Positions 51,953 to 61,292 of a stretch of DNA of 64,000 bases are shown one piece after another (positions within the stretch are counted from its first letter, which is position 1; the number at the start of each line of letters is the position of its first letter). This DNA comes from Alloprevotella sp. (GTDB taxonomy: Bacteria > Bacteroidota > Bacteroidia > Bacteroidales > Bacteroidaceae), in contig JAFUXE010000029.1 of the NCBI GenBank assembly GCA_017477205.1, positions 62,001 through 126,000 on the forward strand. The letters are read 5' to 3'. The notes under the pieces are model-generated. The model worked only from the letters and a program-made list of their open reading frames with translations. It was not told the origin of the DNA and did not search any database. The position numbers and the translations under genes were made by a program.

Positions 51953-53422
51953 ATGACTTCCGGGAAGGCACAAAACGCATGGCGACGGGGCATCTTGTGC
52001 CTCGTCGCTGCCTATTGCCTCGCCCACGTCTGCGTCACCGCAGTCTGGATGCTCTCCCCTTGGGTCAGCGAATACCGCGAATGGGCGCAGGCCGATGCGG
52101 CCTTGCAGTTTTTCGGCCTGCACGGCGGCGAGCTCTACGGCGGCCCCGAGGCCTCGACCTTCTATGTCTATGGCATCCTCTTCCCTTTCCTCGGCTATTT
52201 CTTCACGCTTCTCAGCGGCCTTGACGTGCTGCTTGTCCTCCGTCTGTTGTCCTACCTCTCGGCGCTTGCCGCCGGAGGTGTGGCCGCATGGCTCGTCTTC
52301 CGTCGTTCGGGGGACAAGCTGCTGGCGCTGACGGCATTTGCCTTCCTGCTGACGGCTGACTGGCACAACGTGACCGGCACGGCGACGCCCGCCCCCTTGG
52401 GCACGCTGCTCATGCTGTGCGCCCTCGCGGCCGCCGAGCGCTGGCGGGTAGGGTGGAGCGCGCTGCTGACGGTGGCCTGCTTCTTCGTGAAACCCTATTT
52501 CGTCGGCATCTGGCTGCCGCTGCAAGCCTTCTTCTTCCTGAAAAGCCGCCGCCAGGGCTGGTGGTATCTGCTCGGCTGCGCCGCCGTAGGCTTCGCGACG
52601 GCTTTCGCGGTGCATGGCCTCTATCCCAACTACTTTGTCTATAACGTCGTACACCATCTCGCCGCTGCCTCCTCCGTGCCTGCGCACCTGCTGCGGCAGA
52701 TTGCGCTGAGCGCCGTGTTCTACGGCCCGCTCTTCGTGCTTTTTGCCTATGGTGCGAAGCGGCTGGGCCGGGACTTCTTCCGTGACGCGTATGCCCTTTC
52801 GGCGCTTTTGCTCTTCGCCATGTGGCTCCGGCTGGGGCTTCACACGGGAGCTTTCATGAGCTACGTGTTCCACTTCTGGCTTCCGCCCCTCGTTGTCTTT
52901 GCCCTCCCGTGGCTTGCAAAGCTGGAGGCATCCCGTCTGCGGACGGCGTTCCTGGGCGGGATTGCCGTCCTGAGCCTTTGGCTGGCCGCCTTTTATCTGA
53001 CGCTGCCGCTGCCGCCTACGCATGCGGAGCGCAGGCAGTGGGAGCAGGCCGCAGCCGCCTTGGACGTGCTGCCCCGCGACAGCGCGCTTTGCCTCTCTCC
53101 CGTCCTTGCATCCCGCGCCGCCGCCCTTTCGCTGCCCTCCCGCGACAACGGCATGGTGCAGTTCTACTCCACGCTGGCGTCTCCCTCGCCCCTTGTGCAG
53201 CGCCTCTTTCCTGAGACGCTGGCCTTCCAGGCCGATGCGGCGACCCACGACGCGCAGCTTCTGCGCCGTCGCGCCGGAGACCTTTTCCCCTATGTCGTTG
53301 CCGACGAGCGCAGCGTCCTAAGTCCCGACAGCCTGCGTGCCTGTGGCTACGTCCCCCTGCGTGCGGACACGCTCCGCGTGGGCGTCCACCGGATTTGCGT
53401 CAGCCAGTACCGCCTGCAATAA
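51953..53422 (+). CDS. Polytopic membrane protein, GT-C-like
   Basis: 489 residues with about ten to eleven predicted membrane helices in the first 350 residues (for example ILCLVAAYCLAHVCVTAVWML, VLLVLRLLSYLSALAAGGVAAWLVF) and a soluble periplasmic domain of about 140 residues at the C-terminus (LDVLPRDSALCLSPVLASRAAALSL). This plan fits GT-C glycosyltransferases that use lipid-linked sugars, but the usual acidic motif in the first loop is not clear. Starts 20 bases after purC; an intergenic palindrome ends it. Confidence 0.65.
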   Translation: MTSGKAQNAWRRGILCLVAAYCLAHVCVTAVWMLSPWVSEYREWAQADAALQFFGLHGGELYGGPEASTFYVYGILFPFLGYFFTLLSGLDVLLVLRLLSYLSALAAGGVAAWLVFRRSGDKLLALTAFAFLLTADWHNVTGTATPAPLGTLLMLCALAAAERWRVGWSALLTVACFFVKPYFVGIWLPLQAFFFLKSRRQGWWYLLGCAAVGFATAFAVHGLYPNYFVYNVVHHLAAASSVPAHLLRQIALSAVFYGPLFVLFAYGAKRLGRDFFRDAYALSALLLFAMWLRLGLHTGAFMSYVFHFWLPPLVVFALPWLAKLEASRLRTAFLGGIAVLSLWLAAFYLTLPLPPTHAERRQWEQAAAALDVLPRDSALCLSPVLASRAAALSLPSRDNGMVQFYSTLASPSPLVQRLFPETLAFQADAATHDAQLLRRRAGDLFPYVVADERSVLSPDSLRACGYVPLRADTLRVGVHRICVSQYRLQ

Positions 53423-53457
53423 GCCACAGTTCGCCACCGGCAGCTTGTCAACAAAGA

Positions 53458-53499
53458 GAGCATCCCCCGAAGTTCAGGCCTGAACCTCGGGGGATGCTC
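53458..53499. terminator. Bidirectional terminator between convergent genes
   Basis: A 42-bp nearly perfect palindrome without loop (arms 53458-53478 and 53479-53499, one mismatch, arm core GAGCATCCCCCGA), lying between the membrane-protein gene and the endonuclease gene. T runs are short on both sides. Confidence 0.65.
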
Positions 53500-53545
53500 T
53501 TGTGCGGGTTTCCAAAGGCGGAATGCACGCACGGGAGGCGGATGC

Positions 53546-55243
53546 CTACCTCACGATGACGCGTCCGTCCTGGATGAAGACGCCGCGCGTCGTGTGGCGT
53601 GCGCGCCGTCCCTGCAAGTCATAGACGGGAGCCGCCGTGGGCTCGAAGAGGTAGGCGTCGTCGTCAATGCCGTTCAGCACGTCCATGCGGTAGAGTGCGA
53701 CGGGACGCTGCGAGCCTGTGTAGCAGGCGAAGCGCGGCGAGCCGGGGTTGAACTGTATCTCGCGGTCGTCGTACGCCACGTTGTAGATGTGCGTGCCGTC
53801 CGCAGTCACCTCGATGCTCCACTTCGCGTTGTCCGAGTTGGCATCTTCGAGGGCGTGGAGCTTGTTGGCTTTGCTGGAAAGGGCGAGGTAAGCATTCTCC
53901 GAAGCGTCATAGAACGTCCAGGCTCCGCGTGCGCCGCCCAGCGTCAGCACGTGGGGGTATTCGCCCGCCGTCTGCGTCGTGATGATGCCGCCCGTAGCGG
54001 AAACCTCCGCCCAGGAGCGTATGTCGTTGGACTGTGCGGAGAGTGCCACCTGGTCCGGGCCGCCGGACTTGTTGGTCTGCTCGCAGACGATGAGATACTT
54101 GTCGCCCGCCTTGAGCTCGCTCTCCGCCTTGACGAGGACGAAGCGGTTGCCGTCCTCATCCACGGGCGGCTCGGTGCCTGCGATGACGTAGTCCGCGCTC
54201 ACCATCGGGCTGCGCTTTCCGTTCAGCTCGCAGTAGGCCGTCACGTGTGTGGTCTCGAAAATCGTCACCGTCGAGAAGCTGCCGCAGTTTTCTGCGTTGG
54301 CACCGTTCACGCTGACCCAGAGCGAGGCTTCCTCGTTGGGCGATTCGATGTCCACCTCGGTACCTTCCGCCACGACGCCGGAGGGAATGCTGAAGACGGG
54401 TTCGGGCGGCGTGGGACGGTCGTCGCTGGCGTCCCATGCGTCGGGGTCGAAGGCTACGCCCGTCTTGCTGCCCCAGACGTATTCCTCCAGTCCCGGGAAG
54501 TCCACGAAGGGGTTGCGGTTTTTCTGGAACTTATAGACGGCGTTGTTGCGGTCGATTTCCTTCTGCGACACGGGGTCGTCCTCCGCCCACTGGCGCATCA
54601 TCTGCATGGTCCAGTCGCTCATGCCCGTATATTTCGAGCTGCCGAAGGCCGCGCTGCTCCATCCCGTCACCTTGTCCTCGTAGCACGTCACCATGTAGAA
54701 GTATATGCGCGCGATGTCGCCCTTGTACATGTCGTTCGGTTCGAACACGGTGCCCGAATAGCCCGACAGGCTGCACGGCCCCACCTTCGAGAAACTGCCG
54801 TGCGAGGTGTACGTCGGGCGCGTGGTCTCGCCGTAGGGATAGTTGCTGCGGCGATTGTTCACGTAGCCGTCCGTGGGAATCACGTGGAAGGCGTCCGTGC
54901 GCATGGGCGCAGCCTTGTTGAACCAGCTTTGCGGCACGCTGTGCTCGCGGTTGTAGCAGTCGCCCTCGGCGTGATAGCTGGAGTGGTCGCCGACGGCGAA
55001 GTTGGTCATGTCCGAGTACATGTCCCAGATTTTCCCGTCCGCGCGGATGTCGCTTTCGGCATAGACGGTGAAGAGATAGTCGTAGGAGAGTGTCGTGTGG
55101 TTGGTGATGATGCCGTGGAGCGCCGTCTTCAGGGCGCTCCCGGACTTTCCGCGTGCCGCCGAGTAGTAGCTGGCGGGAACCTGTGCCCATGCGGAAAGCG
55201 TTGTCAGAAGGATGGCTGCCAGTGCAAGCCGTGTTTTTCTCAT
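53546..55243 (-). CDS. Secreted endonuclease I-family nuclease
   Basis: 565 residues, signal peptide ALAAILLTTLSAWAQ. The endonuclease I domain (about 25-270) has the metal/active-site block CYNREHSVPQSWF (N98-H101), FHVIPTDGYVNNRRSNYPYGE and KGDIARIYFYMVTCYED. Next come a beta-sandwich (FSIPSGVVAEGTEVDIESPNEEASLWVSVNG) and a lipocalin- or lectin-like module (FVLVKAESELKAGDKYLIVC...). The C-terminus carries the YDLQGRR...RGVFIQDGR tail. Probably degrades extracellular DNA or RNA. Promoter TTG-N20-TATCTTCG at 55304-55334. Confidence 0.9.
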   Translation of the reverse strand: MRKTRLALAAILLTTLSAWAQVPASYYSAARGKSGSALKTALHGIITNHTTLSYDYLFTVYAESDIRADGKIWDMYSDMTNFAVGDHSSYHAEGDCYNREHSVPQSWFNKAAPMRTDAFHVIPTDGYVNNRRSNYPYGETTRPTYTSHGSFSKVGPCSLSGYSGTVFEPNDMYKGDIARIYFYMVTCYEDKVTGWSSAAFGSSKYTGMSDWTMQMMRQWAEDDPVSQKEIDRNNAVYKFQKNRNPFVDFPGLEEYVWGSKTGVAFDPDAWDASDDRPTPPEPVFSIPSGVVAEGTEVDIESPNEEASLWVSVNGANAENCGSFSTVTIFETTHVTAYCELNGKRSPMVSADYVIAGTEPPVDEDGNRFVLVKAESELKAGDKYLIVCEQTNKSGGPDQVALSAQSNDIRSWAEVSATGGIITTQTAGEYPHVLTLGGARGAWTFYDASENAYLALSSKANKLHALEDANSDNAKWSIEVTADGTHIYNVAYDDREIQFNPGSPRFACYTGSQRPVALYRMDVLNGIDDDAYLFEPTAAPVYDLQGRRARHTTRGVFIQDGRVIVR

Positions 55244-55303
55244 GATATCAGTTATACGATTTATAGTTGTCTGGTGATGCGGACGAGGAGTCCGTTCAAG
55301 CCG

Positions 55304-55334
55304 CGAAGATAGTGCAAGCCCTCCGCATAAACAA
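55304..55334 (-). promoter_or_regulatory. Promoter of the endonuclease gene (TTG-N20-TATCTTCG)
   Basis: TTG (55332-55334) and TATCTTCG (55304-55311) on the minus strand, 20-base spacer, one base off the -7 consensus. Confidence 0.55.
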
Positions 55335-55480
55335 GGCTTTCGCGCAGAAAACTCATCCCCGCCGCATTTTTCCCCCGGCTCGCGGCTGCTGGCCGCTGCC
55401 TCCCGGCGCCCCTTTCCGTGCCTCCCAAGCCCCGGCCTTGAGGCACCGGACGCCCCGTCCGCAGGCTTGCCGGTCGTCGC

Positions 55481-55568
55481 CCACCGCGGTGGGCAGAAGA
55501 AACCACCGCGGTGAAATCATAAAACCACGACGGTGAAATGAAGAAACCACCGCGGTGGTTTATGACCG
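55481..55568. repeat. Array of four 22-bp units with CCGCGG palindromes
   Basis: Units start at 55481, 55503, 55525 and 55547, each opening CCACCGCGGTG (third unit CCACGACGGTG). The first and last complete the 12-bp palindrome CCACCGCGGTGG. The array is in the 491-base divergent gap between two exported-protein genes, upstream of both promoters. Confidence 0.9.
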
Positions 55569-55574
55569 TGATGC

Positions 55575-55618
55575 CTTCAGGCGGTGCGTTTCCGGGCTTC
55601 AGGCGGTGCATTTCCGGC
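55575..55618. repeat. Second 22-bp direct repeat, two units
   Basis: CTTCAGGCGGTGC.TTTCCGG occurs at 55575 and 55597, 22 bases apart and contiguous, seven bases after the CCGCGG array and unrelated to it in sequence. Confidence 0.85.
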
Positions 55619-55670
55619 CTCCGGACGTACAGCCTTTCGCCCTCGTGCGCGCAAATGCGCGCGCAAAAAC

Positions 55671-55702
55671 TTTGCTATTGTGGTATCTTTTCCGTAGTTT
55701 TG
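55671..55702 (+). promoter_or_regulatory. Promoter of the papain-like protein gene (TTTG-N20-TAGTTTTG)
   Basis: TTTG at 55671-55674, 20-base spacer, TAGTTTTG at 55695-55702. Full consensus; leader about 25 bases. Confidence 0.72.
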
Positions 55703-55734
55703 CGGCAGAAGAATAAAACAAACAAACCTAAACC

Positions 55735-58700
55735 ATGCGAAAACTTACGCTTCTCATGGCGCTGGCCACGCTGGCCGCGCTGACGGCGGGTGCACAGAAC
55801 GTGAACCGTCGCCTTTATCCTGACTATTCCGACGTACGCCGTCCCGACGCACGGCTTCGTCACATCACGCCGCGTGCCGACGGACAGACGCGTCCCGACC
55901 ACGTGAACAATGCCGAAACGGAGTATTTCCCCGTCGTCATCAACCAGGACGGCGGCTCCTGCGGCTCGGCATCGCGCATCTACTACATGTTCACCTACGA
56001 AGTCAATGCCTGGCGCCGCGCGAACGGTAAGCAGGACGCCAACCGCTATCCCACGCACTTCACGTGGCTTCTGACGAACAGCTCCAGCGGCAAGGAAGGT
56101 ATGGCGGCCGCCAACGGCATCCCCAACGTCACGACCTACGGCGGCGCCACCTATAGCAAGCTCTTCGGCAACCAAGACTGTGCCTCCAACGACTTTGGCT
56201 GGATGCAGGGCTACGACAAATGGTACCAGGCCATGCAGAACCGCATCGAGCGCAATGCGAACTTCCCCATTTCCGTCAAGACGGAGGAAGGCCGCGAGCT
56301 CGTGAAGAACTGGATTTGGAACCACTCCGGCGACCCCGACTGGGGAGGCGTGGGCGGCGTCTGCGGCATCGGCGTTGCCAGCGGCGGCGACTGGCGCAAC
56401 ATCCCCAACACGACGACCAACAAGAGCCTCGGCGTCGTCGGAAAGAAGTACGTCGGCGCCTGGGGAAAGCAGGTGGACCACGCCCTGACCATCGTGGGCT
56501 ACGACGACCGCATCGAGTTTGACCTCGACGGCAACGGCGTGGCAGGCGAAAAGGACAAGGACGAGGTCGGCGCATGGATCATCGTCAACAGCTGGGGCGA
56601 CGGATGGTGCAACAAGGGCTTCATCTACTGCCCCTACAAGAACGCCGTCACCACTGGTAACTCCTCTGACTATTACTGGCCGGAAATCTACTACGTCCAC
56701 AAGAACTACCGCCCCTTGCGCACGCTGAAAATAAAGATGGAGTACTCCAAGCGCTCCGAGCTCTGCCTTTCCGCAGGCGTTTCGCAGGACACGACGGCCA
56801 CCGAGCCCGCCATGACCGTGCAGATGGAGCACTTCAAGTATGCCGGCGACGGCGACGGCGACGGCGTGGATGCCGAAACCCCCATGCTCGGACGCTGGAC
56901 GGACGGCGTACACAGCGAGCCGATGGAGTTTGGCTACGACATTACGGACCTCTCCGCAGGGCTTGACACCCACCGCCCCGTGAAGTACTTCTTCATCATC
57001 GAGACGAAGAACTCCGCAAACGGCGTCGGAAAAGTGGACGCCCTGTCCTTCATGGACTACGAGGCCGATCCTGAAGGCATCGAGTTCCCCTTCCCCGTCG
57101 GCAAGGACGGCGTGCAGATACAGACAAAGGGAAAGAAGACCATCATCTCCTACGTCGTGAAAGGCGACGGCCTCAACGCGCCGCTGAACGTGGCGATGAA
57201 CGACGGCACGCTGACGTGGGATGCTCCCGAGGCAGGCGGCTGGAGCCTGCAAGGCTTCAACGTCTATGCCGACGGCGTCCTTGTCAGCACCCTCTCCGCC
57301 GACGCGCGCAGCACGAAGCCCACCGTCGAGGGCGCCTTGGACTATTCCGTCAGCGCACGCTATGCCGCACGCGACGGCGAGCGCGAGTCCAACCGCGTAA
57401 GTGCCTACACAAGCCTCTGGCGAGGCAAGACTTCCTCCCCCGACTACACCCGCAAGTTCGCCAACGGCGGCTTCGTCATCAAGAACCTGCTTCCCAACAA
57501 GCTGGAAAAGGCAACCATCGAATTCTGGATGAAGCCTACGAGCTGCGCGAACTACAACCAGCAGATCGGGCCGGGATGGGGAACCTTCCTCTTCCACACG
57601 ACGACCGCCGGAGAGATTGTGGCCGGATGGGACACGGGCAACCGCTTCACCACCGGGCGCACAAAGCTCTCCTCCACCAAGTGGACGCACGTCGCCCTGG
57701 TGTTTGACGGCAAGAAGCTCACGTGCTACGTCAACGGCGTGGTGGCAGGCGAGGCCGGAAGTGCCTCCGGCGGACTGCCCGGTATGGGCGACCTCTCCGT
57801 AGGGCGCGCAGACGCCAACGGCATAAGCGCGGAAATCGACGAGTTCCGCGTATGGTCCACCGCCCGCACGCAGACGCAGATCAGCCAGTACATGTACTCC
57901 GAGATAGAAGACCCCGCAACGATGCCGGGACTCCTCGTGGAACTGACCATGAACGAGGACTCCAACGAAAAAATCGTGGACCTCGCCCAGGGCCACACCA
58001 TAGAATACATCAACGGCACGCCTTCGCGCATGAGCAACTACTCGCGCAAGGACAAGCGCACCACCTCGGCCGACTTCACCTTCCCCGCGCAGACGCTCTA
58101 CACGTACCAGCCCATCGCCCTCCAGAACGCTTCCAGCGGAAACGTCATCAGCTTCCTCTGGGAAGTGGAAGGCCGCAAGTACACGTCCGACAGCCCCTCC
58201 GTCGTCTTTGAGACGCCCGGCGAGAAGGAAGTGAAGCTCACCGTGACGGACGCCGCAGGCCAGACGGCCGAGGTGACGCACACGCTCAGCGTCCTCGCCC
58301 TGCCGGCTCCCGTCGCCAGCTTCTCCTGTCCCGACACCATTGCCATCGGCGACCGCGTAAGCTTCATCAACCAGTCCGTGGGAGCCACTTCCTACGAATG
58401 GTCCCTGCCCGGAGCGGAAACTTCGTCCGCCACGACAACCCACCTGGCCACGTCCTACGTCATCCCCGGGCGTCAGACCGTCACCCTGACGGCACGCAAC
58501 GCCTCCGGAACCTCTACGGCACAGCGCGTCATACAGATCAACGACCTCTGGCCTACGGCCGACTTTACGGTTTCTCCCAGCGTGACGGTCAAGAACACGG
58601 CAGTCCGCTTCACCGATGCCTCGACGCGCACGCCCAGAACATGGCACTGGGAGATTGCCGCACAGGACACCGTCATCGCGAAGAAGTTCAAGAACGGAAG

Positions 58701-60171
58701 CATCAACTTCCGCGCGCCCGGCGTCTTCGACGTCTCGCTCGTGGCCGCCAATGACAAAGGTGCCAACAAGGTATTCCGCCCGCGCGCCCTCGTTGTCTGC
58801 AACGCCGACGGCAAGAACGCACTCAACTTCAGCGGCAAGACGACGGAATACGTCACCTTCAAGAACCCCGTTGCCAACCGCGCCTTCACCGTTGAATACT
58901 GGCTCTATGCGAAAGAACTGCGCAGCAACGTGAACCGCATCGGTGGCACCAGCAGCGACTTCCAGATCAAGAGCGATGCCGAAGGCCGCATCCTCGTCAG
59001 CGTGGCGGGCATGGAGGCCAAGACGCCTGCGGGCGTCGTCACCCTCGGCCAGTGGCATCACTACGCCGTCGTTGTGAACGGACAGGACTGCACCGTCCTG
59101 AAGGACTGCCAGCCCGTTGCCAAGCTGCGCTTCGCCGCCCTGGCCTCCGAAAACCAGCCGCAAACGATGCAGCTGGGCGGCAGCGACGCGCCGATGAACG
59201 CCGTCATCGACGAACTCCGCATCTGGAACAAGGCGCTCTCGCAGGAGCAGCTCCTCGCATACGCCAACAATCCCATTTCCGACGTCACCGCAGCACAGAC
59301 GTCCGACGCGCTGGCACTCTACTACCAGTTCAACCAGTCCTCCGGCAACGTGGAGGACGCCACGTCCTATGCGCAGACCGGTACGCGCACGGGCTTCGGC
59401 CCCGACGGCGACGCCTGGAGCTCCAGCCTCGGCATATTCTGCCTTTCCGAGAAGTCTCCCGAGGACATCACGGCTTCCGTCCTCACCAATGCACAGGCTC
59501 CCTTCCGCCACACAGCCTACTCCACGAACACCAGTGCCGACGCTGGCGACGGCTCGCGCTACCAGCAGCTTGAAACCGGCACGGCCCAGAGCACGTGGGT
59601 GGTAGAGAATGCCGTCGAAAGCGGTGCTGCGACCACGGAGTTCTATGTGGACAAGGACATCGACGACGCCCTGGCCCTGATGACGGGTTCCCACGGCTTT
59701 GCCAACGAGGTGAGCAACCTCAAGCTCTACCAGACCGTCACGCTGCCCGTAGGCTACTACGTCCTCGTGGCTGAAGGCTATACCGACAAGCAGCCCGACG
59801 GCTGTTACCTCGTAGCTGCCAGCGGCACCGGGCTTCCCGACGCTGCGCAGTTCGCATCCGCGCTGGCCTATGCGCCTCTTAACAGCGGTCGCCTGGAGTT
59901 TGCCGTCCGCAGTGAGGGTGCTCCCGTCTCCCTGGGCATTGTGGCCAATGTCAGCGGTGCCCACTGGATGGCGCTGAACGGCTTCCGCCTGTTGCGCCGC
60001 GGCACGAACGACGACTGGACCTTCACGGGCATTGAAACGCCCTCCGTCCAGGATGGTCAATGGTCAACGGCCAACGGTCAGTCGTCACCCCTTTACGACC
60101 TGCAAGGCCGTCGCATCGCAGAGCCCGCACGCGGCGTCTATATCCGCGACGGACGAAAGGTGCTGCGATAA
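55735..60171 (+). CDS. Large exported papain-like (C1) protein with LamG and PKD domains
   Basis: 1478 residues, signal peptide ending LAALTAGA. Residues 60-310 are a C1-type cysteine-peptidase domain: VVINQDGGSCGSASRIYYMF (Q71, C76), VDHALTIVGYDD (H249) and IIVNSWGDGW (N285). His and Asn are standard, but Q-to-C spacing is one short of papain, and if aligned on CGS the nucleophile position is Ala79, so activity is uncertain. Then a fibronectin-like part (APLNVAMNDGTLTWDAPEAGG), a LamG domain (about 570-740: TIEFWMKPTS, THVALVFDGKKLTCYVNG), two or three PKD-like units (ADFTFPAQTLYTYQPIALQN...), a second LamG (FTVEYWLYAKEL, WHHYAVVVNGQ) and a YDLQGRRIAEPARGVYI-type tail. A multimodular surface or secreted protein; substrate unknown. 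Confidence 0.88.
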   Translation: MRKLTLLMALATLAALTAGAQNVNRRLYPDYSDVRRPDARLRHITPRADGQTRPDHVNNAETEYFPVVINQDGGSCGSASRIYYMFTYEVNAWRRANGKQDANRYPTHFTWLLTNSSSGKEGMAAANGIPNVTTYGGATYSKLFGNQDCASNDFGWMQGYDKWYQAMQNRIERNANFPISVKTEEGRELVKNWIWNHSGDPDWGGVGGVCGIGVASGGDWRNIPNTTTNKSLGVVGKKYVGAWGKQVDHALTIVGYDDRIEFDLDGNGVAGEKDKDEVGAWIIVNSWGDGWCNKGFIYCPYKNAVTTGNSSDYYWPEIYYVHKNYRPLRTLKIKMEYSKRSELCLSAGVSQDTTATEPAMTVQMEHFKYAGDGDGDGVDAETPMLGRWTDGVHSEPMEFGYDITDLSAGLDTHRPVKYFFIIETKNSANGVGKVDALSFMDYEADPEGIEFPFPVGKDGVQIQTKGKKTIISYVVKGDGLNAPLNVAMNDGTLTWDAPEAGGWSLQGFNVYADGVLVSTLSADARSTKPTVEGALDYSVSARYAARDGERESNRVSAYTSLWRGKTSSPDYTRKFANGGFVIKNLLPNKLEKATIEFWMKPTSCANYNQQIGPGWGTFLFHTTTAGEIVAGWDTGNRFTTGRTKLSSTKWTHVALVFDGKKLTCYVNGVVAGEAGSASGGLPGMGDLSVGRADANGISAEIDEFRVWSTARTQTQISQYMYSEIEDPATMPGLLVELTMNEDSNEKIVDLAQGHTIEYINGTPSRMSNYSRKDKRTTSADFTFPAQTLYTYQPIALQNASSGNVISFLWEVEGRKYTSDSPSVVFETPGEKEVKLTVTDAAGQTAEVTHTLSVLALPAPVASFSCPDTIAIGDRVSFINQSVGATSYEWSLPGAETSSATTTHLATSYVIPGRQTVTLTARNASGTSTAQRVIQINDLWPTADFTVSPSVTVKNTAVRFTDASTRTPRTWHWEIAAQDTVIAKKFKNGSINFRAPGVFDVSLVAANDKGANKVFRPRALVVCNADGKNALNFSGKTTEYVTFKNPVANRAFTVEYWLYAKELRSNVNRIGGTSSDFQIKSDAEGRILVSVAGMEAKTPAGVVTLGQWHHYAVVVNGQDCTVLKDCQPVAKLRFAALASENQPQTMQLGGSDAPMNAVIDELRIWNKALSQEQLLAYANNPISDVTAAQTSDALALYYQFNQSSGNVEDATSYAQTGTRTGFGPDGDAWSSSLGIFCLSEKSPEDITASVLTNAQAPFRHTAYSTNTSADAGDGSRYQQLETGTAQSTWVVENAVESGAATTEFYVDKDIDDALALMTGSHGFANEVSNLKLYQTVTLPVGYYVLVAEGYTDKQPDGCYLVAASGTGLPDAAQFASALAYAPLNSGRLEFAVRSEGAPVSLGIVANVSGAHWMALNGFRLLRRGTNDDWTFTGIETPSVQDGQWSTANGQSSPLYDLQGRRIAEPARGVYIRDGRKVLR

Positions 60172-60233
60172 GCCCGGAAGTCTATCGTAAGAGCCCAGAA
60201 GTCTTTCGTGAAAGCCCGGAAGTTTCTTTAGAC
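60172..60233. repeat. Three 21-bp repeats right after the stop codon
   Basis: GCCCGGAAGTCTATCGTAAGA-type units at 60172, 60193 and 60214 (third diverging at its end) fill the 74-base gap between the C1-like gene and the next gene. Confidence 0.8.
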
Positions 60234-60245
60234 GCCTTTCCATCC

Positions 60246-61292
60246 ATGAAAGCAAAGGACATACTCAGGCGCACGCTGCTTCTTGCGGCGTGCGCCTGCT
60301 TTTCGCTCTCCGGCCGCGCGCAGTCGGAGACGGAGTCCTTTGTCCTGATGGAATACAACGTGGAGAATCTTTTCGACACCGTCCATGCAGAAGGCAAGCA
60401 CGACGTGGAATTTACGCCCCAAGGTGAGAGGAAGTGGGACACGCGGCGCTACCGCCACAAGCTTTCCATGCTGGCGCGCGCCATCATCTCCGCCTCCGAC
60501 GGCGTGCCGCCCACAGTCGTCGGGCTTTGCGAGGTGGAAAACGACTCCGTCCTGCGCGACCTGACACAACGCACACGCCTCGCGCGCGCGTATTATTCTT
60601 ATATATGTACGAGCAGCAGCGACGTGCGAGGCATCAATGTGGCTTTGCTCTACGATCCCCTGCGCTTTCGTCCCGTTTCCGTCGATACGTTCCCCGTTTT
60701 TCTCGGTGCGGACGTGCGGCCTACACGCGACGTGCTCCACGTGGCGGGCCTGTTGACGTCCGGCGATACGCTGGACATCGTCGTCTGCCACCTTCCCAGC
60801 CGCATGGGCGGGCGCAGGCACACGGAACCCTCCCGCATGCGCGTCGCCGAGTGCCTCCGCACGCTGACGGACAGCATCATGACGGTGCGCACAAGGGGTG
60901 GGGTAGTGCTCATGGGCGACTTCAACGATGACCTGGCGGCACGCCCCTTGCGACAGACGCTGGGAGCGAGACCGGCGCGGGGCATCTTCCTGCCCGCAAA
61001 ACTATACGACGTTTGTTGCCGGAGGCAGGGGAAGAACGTTCCGCAGGGAACCTACAAGTTCCGCAGGCGTTGGCAGCACATTGACCACGTGCTTCTCAGC
61101 GGCACCCTCCTCATGGGCGCCCACAGCCTGCGTGCCGCGACGGATTGCGCAAGCACCCTCTCGCCGGACTTCCTGCTTGAAAGCGACGGCGAGCACGGCA
61201 TGCGTCCCCGCCGCACCTTCCTCGGTCCGGTCTATCACGGCGGAACCTCCGACCATCTCCCTACCGTCGTCCGTTTCGCCCTGCAAAGATAG
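60246..61292 (+). CDS. Exported endonuclease/exonuclease/phosphatase-family protein
   Basis: 348 residues from the ATG at 60246, which starts the signal peptide (LRRTLLLAACACFSLSGRAQ). The longer frame upstream runs through the repeats and the previous gene and is rejected. EEP-fold motifs: LMEYNVENLFDT, GLCEVEND, CHLPSRMGG, VVLMGDFNDDL and the closing GGTSDHLPTVV. Probably a metal-dependent nuclease or phosphodiesterase in the periplasm or outside the cell; together with endonuclease I nearby it may feed on nucleic acids. Confidence 0.88.
   Translation: MKAKDILRRTLLLAACACFSLSGRAQSETESFVLMEYNVENLFDTVHAEGKHDVEFTPQGERKWDTRRYRHKLSMLARAIISASDGVPPTVVGLCEVENDSVLRDLTQRTRLARAYYSYICTSSSDVRGINVALLYDPLRFRPVSVDTFPVFLGADVRPTRDVLHVAGLLTSGDTLDIVVCHLPSRMGGRRHTEPSRMRVAECLRTLTDSIMTVRTRGGVVLMGDFNDDLAARPLRQTLGARPARGIFLPAKLYDVCCRRQGKNVPQGTYKFRRRWQHIDHVLLSGTLLMGAHSLRAATDCASTLSPDFLLESDGEHGMRPRRTFLGPVYHGGTSDHLPTVVRFALQR

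Noticed and set aside
55675..60060. 1461-codon minus-strand open frame opposite the C1-like gene
   Set aside because: Antisense shadow; the plus strand has a promoter, signal peptide and recognisable domains.
60060..60245. 62-residue N-terminal extension of the EEP protein
   Set aside because: Overlaps the preceding gene and reads through the 21-bp repeats; the ATG at 60246 begins a normal signal peptide.
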